The notes: generated by a model from the sequence alone, not told the origin. Positions 1 through 8,059 are shown, counted from the first letter of the stretch. The stretch: 64,000 nt of DNA from Pseudomonas arsenicoxydans (GCF_006438915.1 NZ_RCZE01000007.1:186001-250000), one strand, 5' to 3'. Numbers and translations: made by a program.

Positions 1-625
1 CGGCGACACCCGCCAGCATCGCTGCCCCCAGACCGCGCCGAACCCATTCGCCAGCGCCAATCGAGCGCTTCATCGCCGCAAAGACTTTACCGCCAAGCAG
101 CAATGCCACGGCGAGCGACGTGGCGGCACCGGCCGCATACGCCAGCAGCAACAACGTGGTTTCGATGCTTGCCCCTTGCAGCGCCGCACCGGTCAGCAAC
201 AGGCCCAGAATCGGCCCGGCGCAAGGTGCCCAGAGCAGGCCCGTGGCGACGCCGATCAGGAACGAAGCGCCGGGACGCGGCCGGGCATCGGCGCCTGCGG
301 CTTCCGACAGTCGGCTGCCGGCCGCCACCAGTGGCCGCGTCAGCCGCTCGGCCAGTTGCGGCAACAGCAGCGTCAGTCCGAACAATGCAACGAACAGCAA
401 CGCGAGCCAGCGACCGTACTGATTGACTTGCACCACCCAACCGCCGCCCACCGCCGCTAACGTGGCGACCAGGGCGAAGGTCAACGCCATCCCCGCCAAC
501 AGCGGCAAGCCACTTTTCATAAACGGCTGCCCGGTTCGCGCGAAGACAAAGGGCAGCACCGGCAGAATGCAGGGGCTGACAATCGTCAATACACCACCGA
601 GATAAGCGAGAACCAAAAGCCACAT
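1..625 (-). CDS. CcdA/DipZ-like cytochrome c biogenesis transmembrane protein (3' end cut by window edge)
   Basis: The minus-strand frame starting at 625 reads MWLLVLAYLGGVLTIVSPC and continues open to the window edge, so the C-terminus is missing. It is a chain of hydrophobic segments containing the two CcdA-type cysteine motifs, IVSPCILPVLPF near the start and LLWAPCAGPILG about 135 residues later. CcdA proteins pass electrons from cytoplasmic thioredoxin across the inner membrane to periplasmic thiol proteins. An in-frame ATG at 640 would add five residues; I prefer 625 because an AGG lies about ten bases upstream of it. It is co-oriented with the exported MsrB gene 44 bases upstream, which suggests it supplies reductant to that enzyme. 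Confidence 0.85.
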   Translation of the reverse strand, partial: MWLLVLAYLGGVLTIVSPCILPVLPFVFARTGQPFMKSGLPLLAGMALTFALVATLAAVGGGWVVQVNQYGRWLALLFVALFGLTLLLPQLAERLTRPLVAAGSRLSEAAGADARPRPGASFLIGVATGLLWAPCAGPILGLLLTGAALQGASIETTLLLLAYAAGAATSLAVALLLGGKVFAAMKRSIGAGEWVRRGLGAAMLAGVA

Positions 626-668
626 AGCGTCGACCTGCATCAAGTGAGTGAAAGGACATGCCCAAGGA

Positions 669-1187
669 TCAAGCTGCCTGTGGCTCGAACGTCAACGCCA
701 GACCATTCATGCAATAACGCAGGCCGGTAGGCTTTGGCCCGTCATCGAAGACATGCCCCAGATGACCGCCACAGCGCCGACAGTGGACTTCTTCACGCAG
801 CACGCCAAAGGACCGGTCCTGACGAGTGGCCACCGCTTTGTCCAGGGGGGCCCAGAAGCTGGGCCAGCCGGTGCGGCTGTCAAACTTGGTATTGGATGAG
901 AACAGTGGCAGATCACAACCGGCGCAGGCGAAAACGCCTTCGCGATGTTCATTGTTCAAAGGGCTGCTGTAAGCCCGCTCGGTGCCCTCTTCACGCAGGA
1001 TTTCGTACTGCTCGTCGCTGAGCATGGCGTGCCATTCGCTGTCGCTGTGGGTCACCTCGAATACCTGCGCCGCGCCGGCATCACTGACCAGTGCGGTACT
1101 GGCGGCAAATTTTGGCAACACACCGATCACCAAGGCTGCAGCGCCCAGCCCGCCGCCCGCTACAAGAAACTGTCGCCGTGAAAACAT
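669..1187 (-). CDS. msrB: Tat-exported peptide-methionine (R)-S-oxide reductase MsrB
   Basis: This 172-residue protein reduces methionine-R-sulfoxide in proteins. The start at 1187 gives MFSRRQFLVAGGG, a twin-arginine leader with an SRRQFL motif and an Ala/Gly-rich hydrophobic core, so the enzyme should act in the periplasm. The MsrB domain fills the rest. It carries the zinc-binding pairs CAGC and CRRC, the conserved GWPSFW segment, and the catalytic cysteine in LRYCMNGLAL. The frame stays open to 1316, but the upstream residues look like leader DNA and would mask the Tat signal. It lies just upstream of, and on the same strand as, the CcdA-like gene, and is divergent from the two-component system at 1340. 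Confidence 0.93.
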   Translation of the reverse strand: MFSRRQFLVAGGGLGAAALVIGVLPKFAASTALVSDAGAAQVFEVTHSDSEWHAMLSDEQYEILREEGTERAYSSPLNNEHREGVFACAGCDLPLFSSNTKFDSRTGWPSFWAPLDKAVATRQDRSFGVLREEVHCRRCGGHLGHVFDDGPKPTGLRYCMNGLALTFEPQAA

Positions 1188-1339
1188 GGTCTTCTCCAAA
1201 ATTCCCGATGCCTGATAAGGAACACAGCCTAGGCTTGGGTTGATCGCCAAATCCTCACGAGCAGTTAAACAATTCGTGATAACTCGGACTGAGGAAAACC
1301 CGCACAATGTGCCCATTGCGCTACAAAGGATTGAGCTTT

Positions 1340-2056
1340 ATGGAACAGACCAAACGTGTCCTGGTAGTCGAGGACGACCTGCACATCGCCGACCTTATCT
1401 GCCTGCATCTTCGCGATGAACAGTTCGAGGTGGTGCACTGCGCCGACGGTGACGAAGGCATGCGCCTGCTACAGCAAGGAAGCTGGGACGCGTTGATCCT
1501 CGACCTGATGTTGCCCGGTGTCGACGGCCTGGAAATCTGCCGCCGGGCGCGGGCGATGGCCCGCTACACCCCGATCATCATCACCAGCGCACGCTCCAGC
1601 GAAGTACACCGGATCCTCGGGCTTGAACTCGGCGCCGACGATTACCTCGCCAAACCCTTTTCGATGCTGGAACTGGTCGCCCGGGTCAAAGCCCTGCTGC
1701 GCCGGGTCGACGCCATGGCCCGCAACCTGAAAATGGACTCGGGCAGCCTGATGACGGACGGCCTGTCCATCGACCCGATCACCCGCGACGTCTCGCTCGA
1801 CGGTCGGCGTCTGGACCTCACACCACGGGAGTTCGACTTGCTGTACTTCTTCGTCCGCCAACCCGGAAAAGTCTTCTCGCGTATGGACCTGCTCAACGCA
1901 GTCTGGGGTTACAGCCATGAAGGTTACGAACACACGGTGAACACCCACATCAACCGTCTGCGGGCCAAGATCGAAGCCGATCCGGCGCTCCCCGCGCGCA
2001 TCCTCACGGTGTGGGGCCGAGGCTACAAATTCGCCGTCAAGGAGGAGCAGCCATGA
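1340..2056 (+). CDS. OmpR-family two-component response regulator
   Basis: This 238-residue protein has an N-terminal receiver domain (EDD acidic pocket near residues 11-13, predicted phosphoacceptor Asp55 in LILDLMLPG, Lys in AKPFSMLEL) and a C-terminal winged helix (TPREFDLLYFF, GYKFAV) of the OmpR/PhoB type. The ATG at 1340 is chosen because AAAGGA lies nine bases upstream; a longer frame from 1307 has no such site. It overlaps the sensor kinase by ATGA. It is divergently transcribed from msrB, so the exported MsrB/CcdA genes are plausible targets, but this is inference from position only. Confidence 0.93.
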   Translation: MEQTKRVLVVEDDLHIADLICLHLRDEQFEVVHCADGDEGMRLLQQGSWDALILDLMLPGVDGLEICRRARAMARYTPIIITSARSSEVHRILGLELGADDYLAKPFSMLELVARVKALLRRVDAMARNLKMDSGSLMTDGLSIDPITRDVSLDGRRLDLTPREFDLLYFFVRQPGKVFSRMDLLNAVWGYSHEGYEHTVNTHINRLRAKIEADPALPARILTVWGRGYKFAVKEEQP

Positions 2057-3570
2057 GGCTGACCCTGACACAACGCCTGTCCCTGGTGTTCGCCATTCTG
2101 TTGCTGGTGTGCTGTGGCACATCGGCCTGGATGCAAGTGCGCTCCAACAAAATGCATGAACTGGAAGTGGTCCAGGGGCTGTCGCGTGATCTGGCGCAAC
2201 ACATCGCCCAAGACACGGTGCTGATGGACAGCAGCGGCCTGATGCCCAATGCCATTCGTGAACTGTTCAGCAAACTCATGCAGGTCAACCCCAGCGTTGA
2301 GGTTTATCTGCTGGACACCGAGGGCAAGATCGTCGGAAGCGCCGCACCCGAGGGCCGGATTCATCGGGAGCGGATCGATCTGGCCCCCGTCCAGCGCCTG
2401 CTCAAAGGCGATGCCCTGCCGATTCTCGGTGATGACCCGCGCAGTATCGATGGCCGCAAGGTGTTCAGCGCCGCGCCATTGCGGGTCAACGGTCAGCCGG
2501 CCGGTTATCTATATGTGGTACTGCTCAGCGAAGAACACGACCGCCTCGCGGAACGCGGTGCCACCAGCGCCGCGCTCAATACCGCGCTGTTGTCCATCGG
2601 TCTGGTGGCGTTGCTGTGCCTGATTGCCGGTCTGACGGCATTTGCCCTGATTACCCGACCGTTGCGACGCCTGACCGAGAGAGTCAGCCAGTTCGACATC
2701 GACGGCGTACCCTCCACACCGCCTGCTTTAGTACCGGTAGAAAAAGCCGCCAGTCACGATGAAATTGCCGTGCTGGACGCGGCCTTCCGGCAGATGCAAT
2801 CCCGCCTCAGTGAACAGTGGCGCTCCCTGACTCGTCAGGATCAGGAACGCCGCGAACTGGTGGCGAACATTTCCCACGATCTGCGAACGCCACTGGCTTC
2901 ACTGCATGGATACCTGGAAACCCTGTCGCTCAAGGACGCCACGTTATCCCCCGCCGACCGGCGTCGCTATCTAGGCATCGCCCTCGATCAAAGCCGCAAG
3001 GTAGGTGGCCTGGCCCAATCGCTGCTGGAACTGGTCAGGCTGGAACACGGATTTGTACAACCCGTGCTGGAGCGCTTCTCCCTGACCGATCTGGTACAGG
3101 ATATTTTTCAGAAATTCGAACTGACCGCCGAAGCGCGCCAGATCGAACTGAAGGCCACTTTCGCCCCGAACGTTTCTGCGGCCTGCGCCGACCTTGGATT
3201 GATCGAGCGGGTACTGACCAACCTGTTCGACAACGCCCTGCGCGATACCCCTCAAGGTGGAGAGATCGAGCTGAGCCTGCGCCCACAAGGGCCATTTATC
3301 GAAGTCACCGTCAGCGACACCGGCCCCGGCATCGCGGCGCCATTACGCGAAGGTCTGTTCCTGCGCCCTTTCAACATTGGCGGCGCACGGCGCGATGGCG
3401 GGTTGGGGCTGCGCATCGTGCATCGGATCCTGCAATTGCACGGTCGCGAGATCCAGCTGATCGATCTGCCCGGACGGGGCGCGACCTTCCGCTTCTCCTT
3501 GCCGGTGGATCAGCAAACGGCAGAACAATGGGCGGTTCACTCGATGAATCTGAATTCGATGGGGAAATAG
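2053..3570 (+). CDS. HAMP-containing sensor histidine kinase
   Basis: This 505-residue inner-membrane kinase starts at the ATG that overlaps the regulator stop. An N-terminal membrane helix is followed by a periplasmic region of about 150 residues, a second membrane helix, HAMP, the HisKA box NISHDLRTPLASL with predicted phospho-accepting His275, and a HATPase domain (NLFDNALRDT, DTGPGIAAPLREGLF, GGLGLRIVHRIL). It should phosphorylate the regulator encoded immediately upstream. The signal is not deducible from sequence. The neighbouring exported MsrB and CcdA-like genes make a periplasmic redox or oxidant signal a reasonable guess. Confidence 0.92.
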   Translation: MRLTLTQRLSLVFAILLLVCCGTSAWMQVRSNKMHELEVVQGLSRDLAQHIAQDTVLMDSSGLMPNAIRELFSKLMQVNPSVEVYLLDTEGKIVGSAAPEGRIHRERIDLAPVQRLLKGDALPILGDDPRSIDGRKVFSAAPLRVNGQPAGYLYVVLLSEEHDRLAERGATSAALNTALLSIGLVALLCLIAGLTAFALITRPLRRLTERVSQFDIDGVPSTPPALVPVEKAASHDEIAVLDAAFRQMQSRLSEQWRSLTRQDQERRELVANISHDLRTPLASLHGYLETLSLKDATLSPADRRRYLGIALDQSRKVGGLAQSLLELVRLEHGFVQPVLERFSLTDLVQDIFQKFELTAEARQIELKATFAPNVSAACADLGLIERVLTNLFDNALRDTPQGGEIELSLRPQGPFIEVTVSDTGPGIAAPLREGLFLRPFNIGGARRDGGLGLRIVHRILQLHGREIQLIDLPGRGATFRFSLPVDQQTAEQWAVHSMNLNSMGK

Positions 3571-3636
3571 CCGACGGGACACGCTTCGGCAACGGCTATT
3601 ATCTCGGCACTTGTTTTCCGGCATGGACGCTGCGTG

Positions 3637-4152
3637 ATGCTCAACACCCTTCAACACACCCCGCTGTGGGTTTATGCGGTATTCCTGGTGCTCTGCTGCT
3701 ACGGAATCAAAGCGCTATCCCCGACTGAGGAAAGCAAAACCTCGCTACGCGTGACTCCGCCGATCTTGCTCGGCTGGTCGCTCTACTCACTGAACCTGTC
3801 ATTGAGCCCCGCCGCCTCCCTCTGTTGCTGGTTGGTCGCCGTTGTTCTGGGAGGTCTGAGCGCGTTGGTGATTTTCCAAAGCAAAGGGGTCGAACTCAAT
3901 AAGCCGAAAACCGGGCTGGTCGTACCGGGAACAGCAAAAACACTGGTGCTCTACCTGCTGTTTTTTTCCGTGAATTACTACTTCGGCTACCAGGATGATG
4001 TTCATCCGGAACAAGCCGCCACACTTGAGATGTTACTGCTCAAGGCCTCCGCTTCCGGGTTTGTCTGCGGATTGATCAGTGGTCGATCATTGAAGTTTTA
4101 TCGGGTGCTGTCAGCGCTTCAGTCACAACGCCAGCAAATGGCCATCGACTGA
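3637..4152 (+). CDS. Small multispanning membrane protein (DUF6622-like)
   Basis: This 171-residue protein is made almost entirely of hydrophobic helices: VYAVFLVLCCYGIKAL, PILLGWSLYSLNLSL, CCWLVAVVLGGLSALVIF, TLVLYLLFFSVNYYF, plus a C-terminal amphipathic tail. It resembles short bacterial membrane proteins annotated as DUF6622; I know no function for them. The ATG at 3637 is preferred over an overlapping GTG at 3634. It is downstream of the sensor kinase on the same strand with a 66-base gap, so co-transcription is possible. Confidence 0.75.
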   Translation: MLNTLQHTPLWVYAVFLVLCCYGIKALSPTEESKTSLRVTPPILLGWSLYSLNLSLSPAASLCCWLVAVVLGGLSALVIFQSKGVELNKPKTGLVVPGTAKTLVLYLLFFSVNYYFGYQDDVHPEQAATLEMLLLKASASGFVCGLISGRSLKFYRVLSALQSQRQQMAID

Positions 4153-4287
4153 AGGCTTCCCGCAAAAATCATGACCAACTGCCTGTTCATCCGTGACAAC
4201 TCAGCGTGGGTCCAATAGATTAGGCGACCTGAAAAGGCCCTGTGCTTTCTCGCCTCAATTCAAGTTAAAAGAAGTAGTGAAATTTCA

Positions 4288-4992
4288 ATGTCCGATTCCA
4301 ACACCGCTGAATCCGTAGTTACCCTGTCGTCCAAAGCGGAATACGAAAACTCCATCAATCTTTCACACCACGTGCCACAGGCCAAGACCATCAGCGAGAT
4401 GGTCCTGGACGCTTTCCAGTCCACCCGGGAAAGCGACCAGATCCGCGAGCTGCGCGCCGCGATTCGCCAGGCACATGACAGCTTCGACGACGATAAAGCC
4501 TATGAGCTGATGGGTGAACTCAAGCAACTCAAGGACGCGGAAGCATCCGACATCGCCGCGCTCGAAGACTTGAGCAGCAAATTCCCGATCAGCCGGATTC
4601 TCTCCAGCTTCAAGGATGACCCGGCGTTTCAGGAAATCGTCTACGGCCTCGCGTTGAAAGTGCTGAACCAGACTCACCAGGCCATCAGCAACCCGAGCAG
4701 TGGCAAGAGCAAAGTGGCTCGCGCCAAGAAAGATCTCGAAGTGTTCACCATCAGCAAGGACGGCATAAACGTCACCCTGCCGCTGCGCACCCCGCGTTCA
4801 AGCCTGAACGTTGACCGCAAAGCCCTGGAGTTCCTCGGCTTCACCTTCGTCGGCGAAGGCGATGACGCAGTCATTGAAAGCGAGACGTTCCTGGATAACG
4901 CCGGCGTCGAACAAGCAGTCAACCGCAAGAACATCATTACCGCACTGCAACAACAAACTGCGTTCGACGGCTACAGCATCGCCGCGCAGTAA
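4288..4992 (+). CDS. Hypothetical protein of unknown function
   Basis: I do not recognise this 234-residue soluble protein. The N-terminal half is charged and helical (residues about 35-85, with REL, QAHDSFDDDKAYELM and QLKDAEASD segments, possibly a coiled coil). The C-terminal half is more globular, with TLPLRTPRSSLNVDRKALEF and an acidic GEGDDAVIESETF stretch. There is no signal peptide or membrane helix. It is a stand-alone transcription unit: 135 bases of non-coding DNA precede it and a strong terminator follows 13 bases after the stop. Codon use looks like that of the core genes, so it is probably a native gene rather than a recent arrival. Confidence 0.8.
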   Translation: MSDSNTAESVVTLSSKAEYENSINLSHHVPQAKTISEMVLDAFQSTRESDQIRELRAAIRQAHDSFDDDKAYELMGELKQLKDAEASDIAALEDLSSKFPISRILSSFKDDPAFQEIVYGLALKVLNQTHQAISNPSSGKSKVARAKKDLEVFTISKDGINVTLPLRTPRSSLNVDRKALEFLGFTFVGEGDDAVIESETFLDNAGVEQAVNRKNIITALQQQTAFDGYSIAAQ

Positions 4993-5004
4993 CACGTTTC
5001 ACCC

Positions 5005-5036
5005 AAAAGCCCCGCCCTTGCAGCGGGGCTTTTTTG
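5005..5036 (+). terminator. Rho-independent terminator
   Basis: AAAAGCCCCGC, a short loop, then GCGGGGCTTTTTTG. It is a GC-rich stem followed by a T-run, 13 bases after the stop of the gene ending at 4992. Confidence 0.9.
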
Positions 5037-5101
5037 TGACTGATGTTTGCTAGTGGGTCGTATCTCCCCTTTCGTCAGGTGAAGGAATTGCTGCTTGCTT
5101 G

Positions 5102-5124
5102 ACTATAATCAATTTGCCTATAGT
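5102..5124. promoter_or_regulatory. Inverted repeat (candidate autoregulatory operator) before the toxin gene
   Basis: ACTATA at 5102-5107 and TATAGT at 5119-5124 form a perfect 6-bp inverted repeat with an 11-bp spacer, ending six bases before the toxin ATG at 5131. The left half overlaps TATAAT (5104-5109), a candidate -10 element. Type II antitoxins of the XRE kind usually repress their own promoter at such palindromes; that role is inferred here. Confidence 0.5.
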
Positions 5125-5130
5125 TTGGTG

Positions 5131-5475
5131 ATGCGAACCCAATTCTTTGAAACCTCTTCGTTCACCGCCACCGTTGGCGATTATCTGACGGACGATGAGT
5201 ATCGTTCGCTGCAAACGTATATGCAGTCGAACCCACAGGCAGGCGATGTCATGCCTCGTACAGGTGGCTTCCGCAAACTGCGCTGGGTAGATGAGCGACG
5301 AGGTAAAGGCAGGCGTGGTGGCTTGCGGGTTGTCTATTATTGGCTTATGAATGATGGCCAGTTCTGGATGTTTGCAATTTATGACAAGGATGAGCTTGAG
5401 AATTTGACTGCCGACCAAGAGAAGGCGCTCAAGAAAGCCATAGGCACAGAGTTAAAGGCACGAGGTACCCCATGA
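5131..5475 (+). CDS. RelE/HigB-2-like toxin of a type II toxin-antitoxin system
   Basis: This 114-residue basic protein begins MRTQFFETSSF and ends with KALKKAIGTELKARG. The pattern DDEYRSLQTYM, GGFRKLRWVDERRGKGRRGG and LRVVYYWLMNDGQFWMFAIYDKDE is typical of the RelE/HigB-2 group of ribosome-dependent mRNA interferases. A longer frame from a TTG at 5095 would run through the promoter-like palindrome, so ATG 5131 is preferred. The toxin gene overlaps the antitoxin gene by 4 bases (ATGA), and toxin-first order is usual for HigBA. The region looks less GC-rich than its flanks and is bracketed by terminators, which fits a mobile cassette. Confidence 0.85.
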   Translation: MRTQFFETSSFTATVGDYLTDDEYRSLQTYMQSNPQAGDVMPRTGGFRKLRWVDERRGKGRRGGLRVVYYWLMNDGQFWMFAIYDKDELENLTADQEKALKKAIGTELKARGTP

Positions 5476-5786
5476 AAAAGCGCGACCTGTTTGCAGAGTT
5501 GATGCAGGGCGTTGACGAGATGGCTGCTCAGCGAGAAGGCAAGATCACGCTGCGAAATACTACGGTGGAAGATAACCCGGCTCCTGAGGTAGGCGCACAA
5601 GAAATCGTTGCGCTGCGTACTAAGTTGCATATGTCCCAGGCCGTTTTTGCCAAGCGAATTCGAACCAGCCCCAGCACCCTGAGAAATTGGGAGCAGGAAA
5701 AATCCAAGCCAAATGCTCAAGCGGCTTTATTGATTAGGCTGGTGGAGAAATTCCCCGATATGGTCGAGCGACTCCAAGCCGTTTGA
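5472..5786 (+). CDS. XRE-family antitoxin (HigA-2/NadS-like)
   Basis: This 104-residue protein is the antitoxin of the preceding toxin. The N-terminal about 40 residues (MKKRDLFAELMQGVDEMAAQ...) probably wrap the toxin. The C-terminal half is a Cro/C1-type helix-turn-helix: EIVALRTKLHMSQAVFAK, then TSPSTLRNWEQEKSKPN. This arrangement matches the NadS/HigA-2 group. It probably neutralises the toxin and represses the operon at the palindrome at 5102-5124. A terminator starts 18 bases after the stop. Confidence 0.85.
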   Translation: MKKRDLFAELMQGVDEMAAQREGKITLRNTTVEDNPAPEVGAQEIVALRTKLHMSQAVFAKRIRTSPSTLRNWEQEKSKPNAQAALLIRLVEKFPDMVERLQAV

Positions 5787-5803
5787 GTGGATAGCTCTTT
5801 ATC

Positions 5804-5840
5804 AAAAAGCCCCGCCTACGAGAGAAAAGCGGGGCTTTTT
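5804..5840. terminator. Bidirectional Rho-independent terminator
   Basis: AAAAAGCCCCGC and GCGGGGCTTTTT are perfectly complementary arms around a 13-base loop. It lies between the antitoxin gene (plus) and the RidA-family gene (minus), with A- and T-runs on both sides, so it can serve both. Confidence 0.9.
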
Positions 5841-5854
5841 ATTGCCTGCGAAAA

Positions 5855-6349
5855 TCAGGAAATCGCAGGATGCAGCGCCGCGATCATGTCCACTTCCACC
5901 GGCGCGTTTTTCGGCAACTGATAAACACCGACCGTTGTCCGCGTATGTTTGCCGGCATCGCCCAACACATGGGTGAAGACATCCGACGCGCCGTTGGCCA
6001 CCTCACTGAGGTCGACAAAATCGAACGTGGATTTCACATAAACGGTGACACGAAGCAGTGCCTTGACGTTATCCAGTGAACCGACGGCCTCGCGGATCAA
6101 TGCCAGACCGCGAATCGCGCTGATACTCGCGGCCTCTTGGGCATCGGCCAGATTGAGCTCCAGGCCCACCCGGCCCGGGTACTGGATTTTGCCGTTCATG
6201 CGCGGCACCAGGCCACTGACATACAGCTCATCGTCATGCCGAAGCAGTGGCGCGTAATGCCCCCCGGCCGCGTTCTCGTCGTAGATATCGAAACCGTGTT
6301 CCTTCGCCATCTCGAGGAAACGTTCGTCGCGGGTTGTTTGCCTAATCAT
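5855..6349 (-). CDS. RidA/YjgF-family enamine/imine deaminase-like protein
   Basis: This 164-residue protein of the RidA superfamily (YVSGLVPRMNGKIQYPGRVG, then QEAASISAIRGLALIREAVGSLDNVKALLRVTVYV) hydrolyses or binds reactive enamine/imine intermediates in characterised members. It is somewhat longer than canonical RidA (about 128 residues), with an N-terminal extension of about 25 residues. The usual RidA carboxylate-binding arginine near the C-terminus is replaced in context (KHTRTTVGVYQLPKNAPVEVD keeps R-T-T-VGV). It is divergent from a MocR-type regulator with a 121-bp gap and is therefore a likely target of it. Confidence 0.88.
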   Translation of the reverse strand: MIRQTTRDERFLEMAKEHGFDIYDENAAGGHYAPLLRHDDELYVSGLVPRMNGKIQYPGRVGLELNLADAQEAASISAIRGLALIREAVGSLDNVKALLRVTVYVKSTFDFVDLSEVANGASDVFTHVLGDAGKHTRTTVGVYQLPKNAPVEVDMIAALHPAIS

Positions 6350-6470
6350 CTACTGAGCCCTCTTGATCCACCGTGCAAACGCGATTTTGATGGTAGAGAC
6401 AGACGCTTCTCTTGATCAGGGCAAGTTCGTATAGAATCCAGCGAACTTTACTGCCAGGGAGACCAGTAAA

Positions 6471-7880
6471 ATGCAGGCTCAGCGCGCTGTGATCGCCGCC
6501 ATCGTGTTCCAGCCGGGAGTGCCGCTGGTGCAGCAGATTGTCGATCACTTGTCCGAGGCAATCAGCCAGGGAGGCCTGCCGCACGGGGCCAAGTTGCCGC
6601 CGATTCGCGAACTTTCCGAATTGATGAGCGTCGGAAAATCCACCGTAGTCGACGCCCTCGACCGATTGCGGGCCAAGGGGCTGGTGGTCTCACGCCAGGG
6701 CTCGGGGCATTACGTCCACCGGGCAAGCACCCAGACCTCAACCGCTGCTGGCCCGGATCTGCAACCTCAAGACACCCTCAGCCGAGTCCGTCGTGCGGTG
6801 CTTGTGGATAACGGCGCGCTACGTCCCGGTTGTGGATTTTTGCCCGGTTCGTGGTTGCCCGCCGAAGAACTGCTCAAAGCCGTGCGCGGCACCCTTCGTG
6901 CGACATCTCTGCGCATGGGTGAATACGGTGAGGTCGGTGGTTATCGGCCGCTGCGTGAGGCATTGCGGGTCAAGCTGTCGGGCTTTGGCATCGAAGTGCC
7001 GGTGGAACAAATCATCACCACCGCCAACACCATGCAGGCCATCGACCAACTGATGCGCCTGTTGATAAAACCCGGCGATACCGTGCTGCTCGATGATCCG
7101 TGCTACTTCAACTTGCACACCAATCTGGCCTTGCACGGCGCCAAGGTCATCACCATTGCCCGTGATTGCAATGGGCTGAATCTGGAGGCGCTCGAGCAAT
7201 TGCTGATCGCCCATCGCCCCGTGCTCTACATGACCAACAGCACCGTGCATAACCCGACCGGTCATTCGTTTTCGGCGGCGCAGGTGTATCGCCTGCTGGA
7301 GTTGAGTCACCGCTACGGATTCCACATTGTTGAAGATGACCTGTACGGCGATCTCCAGCAACGACGCACCCCACGCCTGGCCGCAAGCGGGCTGGACAAT
7401 GTCAGTTACGTGTCCGGTTTCTCCAAGACCCTGACGGCCAACAGCCGGGTCAGCTACGCCGTGTTGTCACCACCACTGGCGGCCCGGATGATCAGCCTGA
7501 AGATGAGCATCGGCGGCGTGACCTCGGAATTGGCGGAACAGATCACCTGCACCATGCTCAGCAATGGCAGCTACGCCAAGCACATCCGGCGCACGGTAGA
7601 TCGCTTGTATGAATCGAGCAGTCGCGTGGCGCGTTGGCTGGTGGAGGCTGGATGCTCGGTGTCATCGGTGCCGGGTGAAGGGTTGTTCATCTGGGCTCGT
7701 TTACCCAACGGGTTGCACGCCGAAACCCTCGCCAATAAGGGCCTCAAGAGTGACCTGGTGCTGGCGCCCGGGGCCATGTTGAGTAAAGCGGCCGACGCCA
7801 ATAGTTTTCTGCGCTTCAATGTTGCGCACAGCGATGATCCGCAGGTGCGGGAGCGGTTTTTCCGGTTGCTGGATACCTGA
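6471..7880 (+). CDS. MocR-type regulator: GntR winged helix fused to PLP-dependent aminotransferase fold
   Basis: This 469-residue protein has an N-terminal GntR winged-helix domain (residues about 15-80: QIVDHLSEAISQGGLPHGAKL, PPIRELSELMSVGKSTVVDAL) linked to a fold-type I aminotransferase domain. The predicted PLP-binding lysine is Lys319 in SGFSKTLTANSRVSY, and HNPTGHSFS and VEDDLYGDL are also family signatures. MocR proteins use PLP or its amino-acid adducts as effectors and generally regulate a divergent gene. Here that gene encodes a RidA-family protein, which fits because RidA acts on PLP-enzyme by-products. Confidence 0.9.
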   Translation: MQAQRAVIAAIVFQPGVPLVQQIVDHLSEAISQGGLPHGAKLPPIRELSELMSVGKSTVVDALDRLRAKGLVVSRQGSGHYVHRASTQTSTAAGPDLQPQDTLSRVRRAVLVDNGALRPGCGFLPGSWLPAEELLKAVRGTLRATSLRMGEYGEVGGYRPLREALRVKLSGFGIEVPVEQIITTANTMQAIDQLMRLLIKPGDTVLLDDPCYFNLHTNLALHGAKVITIARDCNGLNLEALEQLLIAHRPVLYMTNSTVHNPTGHSFSAAQVYRLLELSHRYGFHIVEDDLYGDLQQRRTPRLAASGLDNVSYVSGFSKTLTANSRVSYAVLSPPLAARMISLKMSIGGVTSELAEQITCTMLSNGSYAKHIRRTVDRLYESSSRVARWLVEAGCSVSSVPGEGLFIWARLPNGLHAETLANKGLKSDLVLAPGAMLSKAADANSFLRFNVAHSDDPQVRERFFRLLDT

Positions 7881-7907
7881 GTTTTTTTGATAAACCGAGG
7901 TGCGGCT

Positions 7908-7990
7908 TTCGCGAGCAAGCCCGCTCCCACATTTGACCGCATTCAAACTGGAGAAACCCGGTCAAATGTGGGAGCGGGCTTGCTCGCGAA
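7908..7990. repeat. REPIN-like inverted repeat, family A copy 1
   Basis: TTCGCGAGCAAGCCCGCTCC (continuing to 7937) and its exact complement at 7961-7990 form a 30-bp inverted repeat around a 23-bp spacer. The GCGGGCTTGCTCGCG core recurs at 14414, 20374, 29543 and 59182. This is typical of Pseudomonas REP doublets mobilised by RAYT transposases. Confidence 0.9.
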
Positions 7991-8022
7991 GGGGGCAACT
8001 CGGTCCAAAAGAAAGTCCTAAC

Positions 8023-8059
8023 AAAAAGCCCCGCACTTCTCTCGAAGGCGGGGCTTTTG
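8023..8059. terminator. Rho-independent terminator, cyo operon end
   Basis: AAAAAGCCCCGC and GCGGGGCTTTTG arms flank a loop of about 13 bases. It is placed to stop transcripts of cyoE (minus), and its symmetry lets it act on the plus strand too. Confidence 0.85.

Noticed and set aside
5099..5124. TTGACT and TATAGT before the toxin gene as a promoter
   Set aside because: The spacer is only 14 bases, too short for a sigma-70 promoter; the pair is better explained as part of an inverted repeat.
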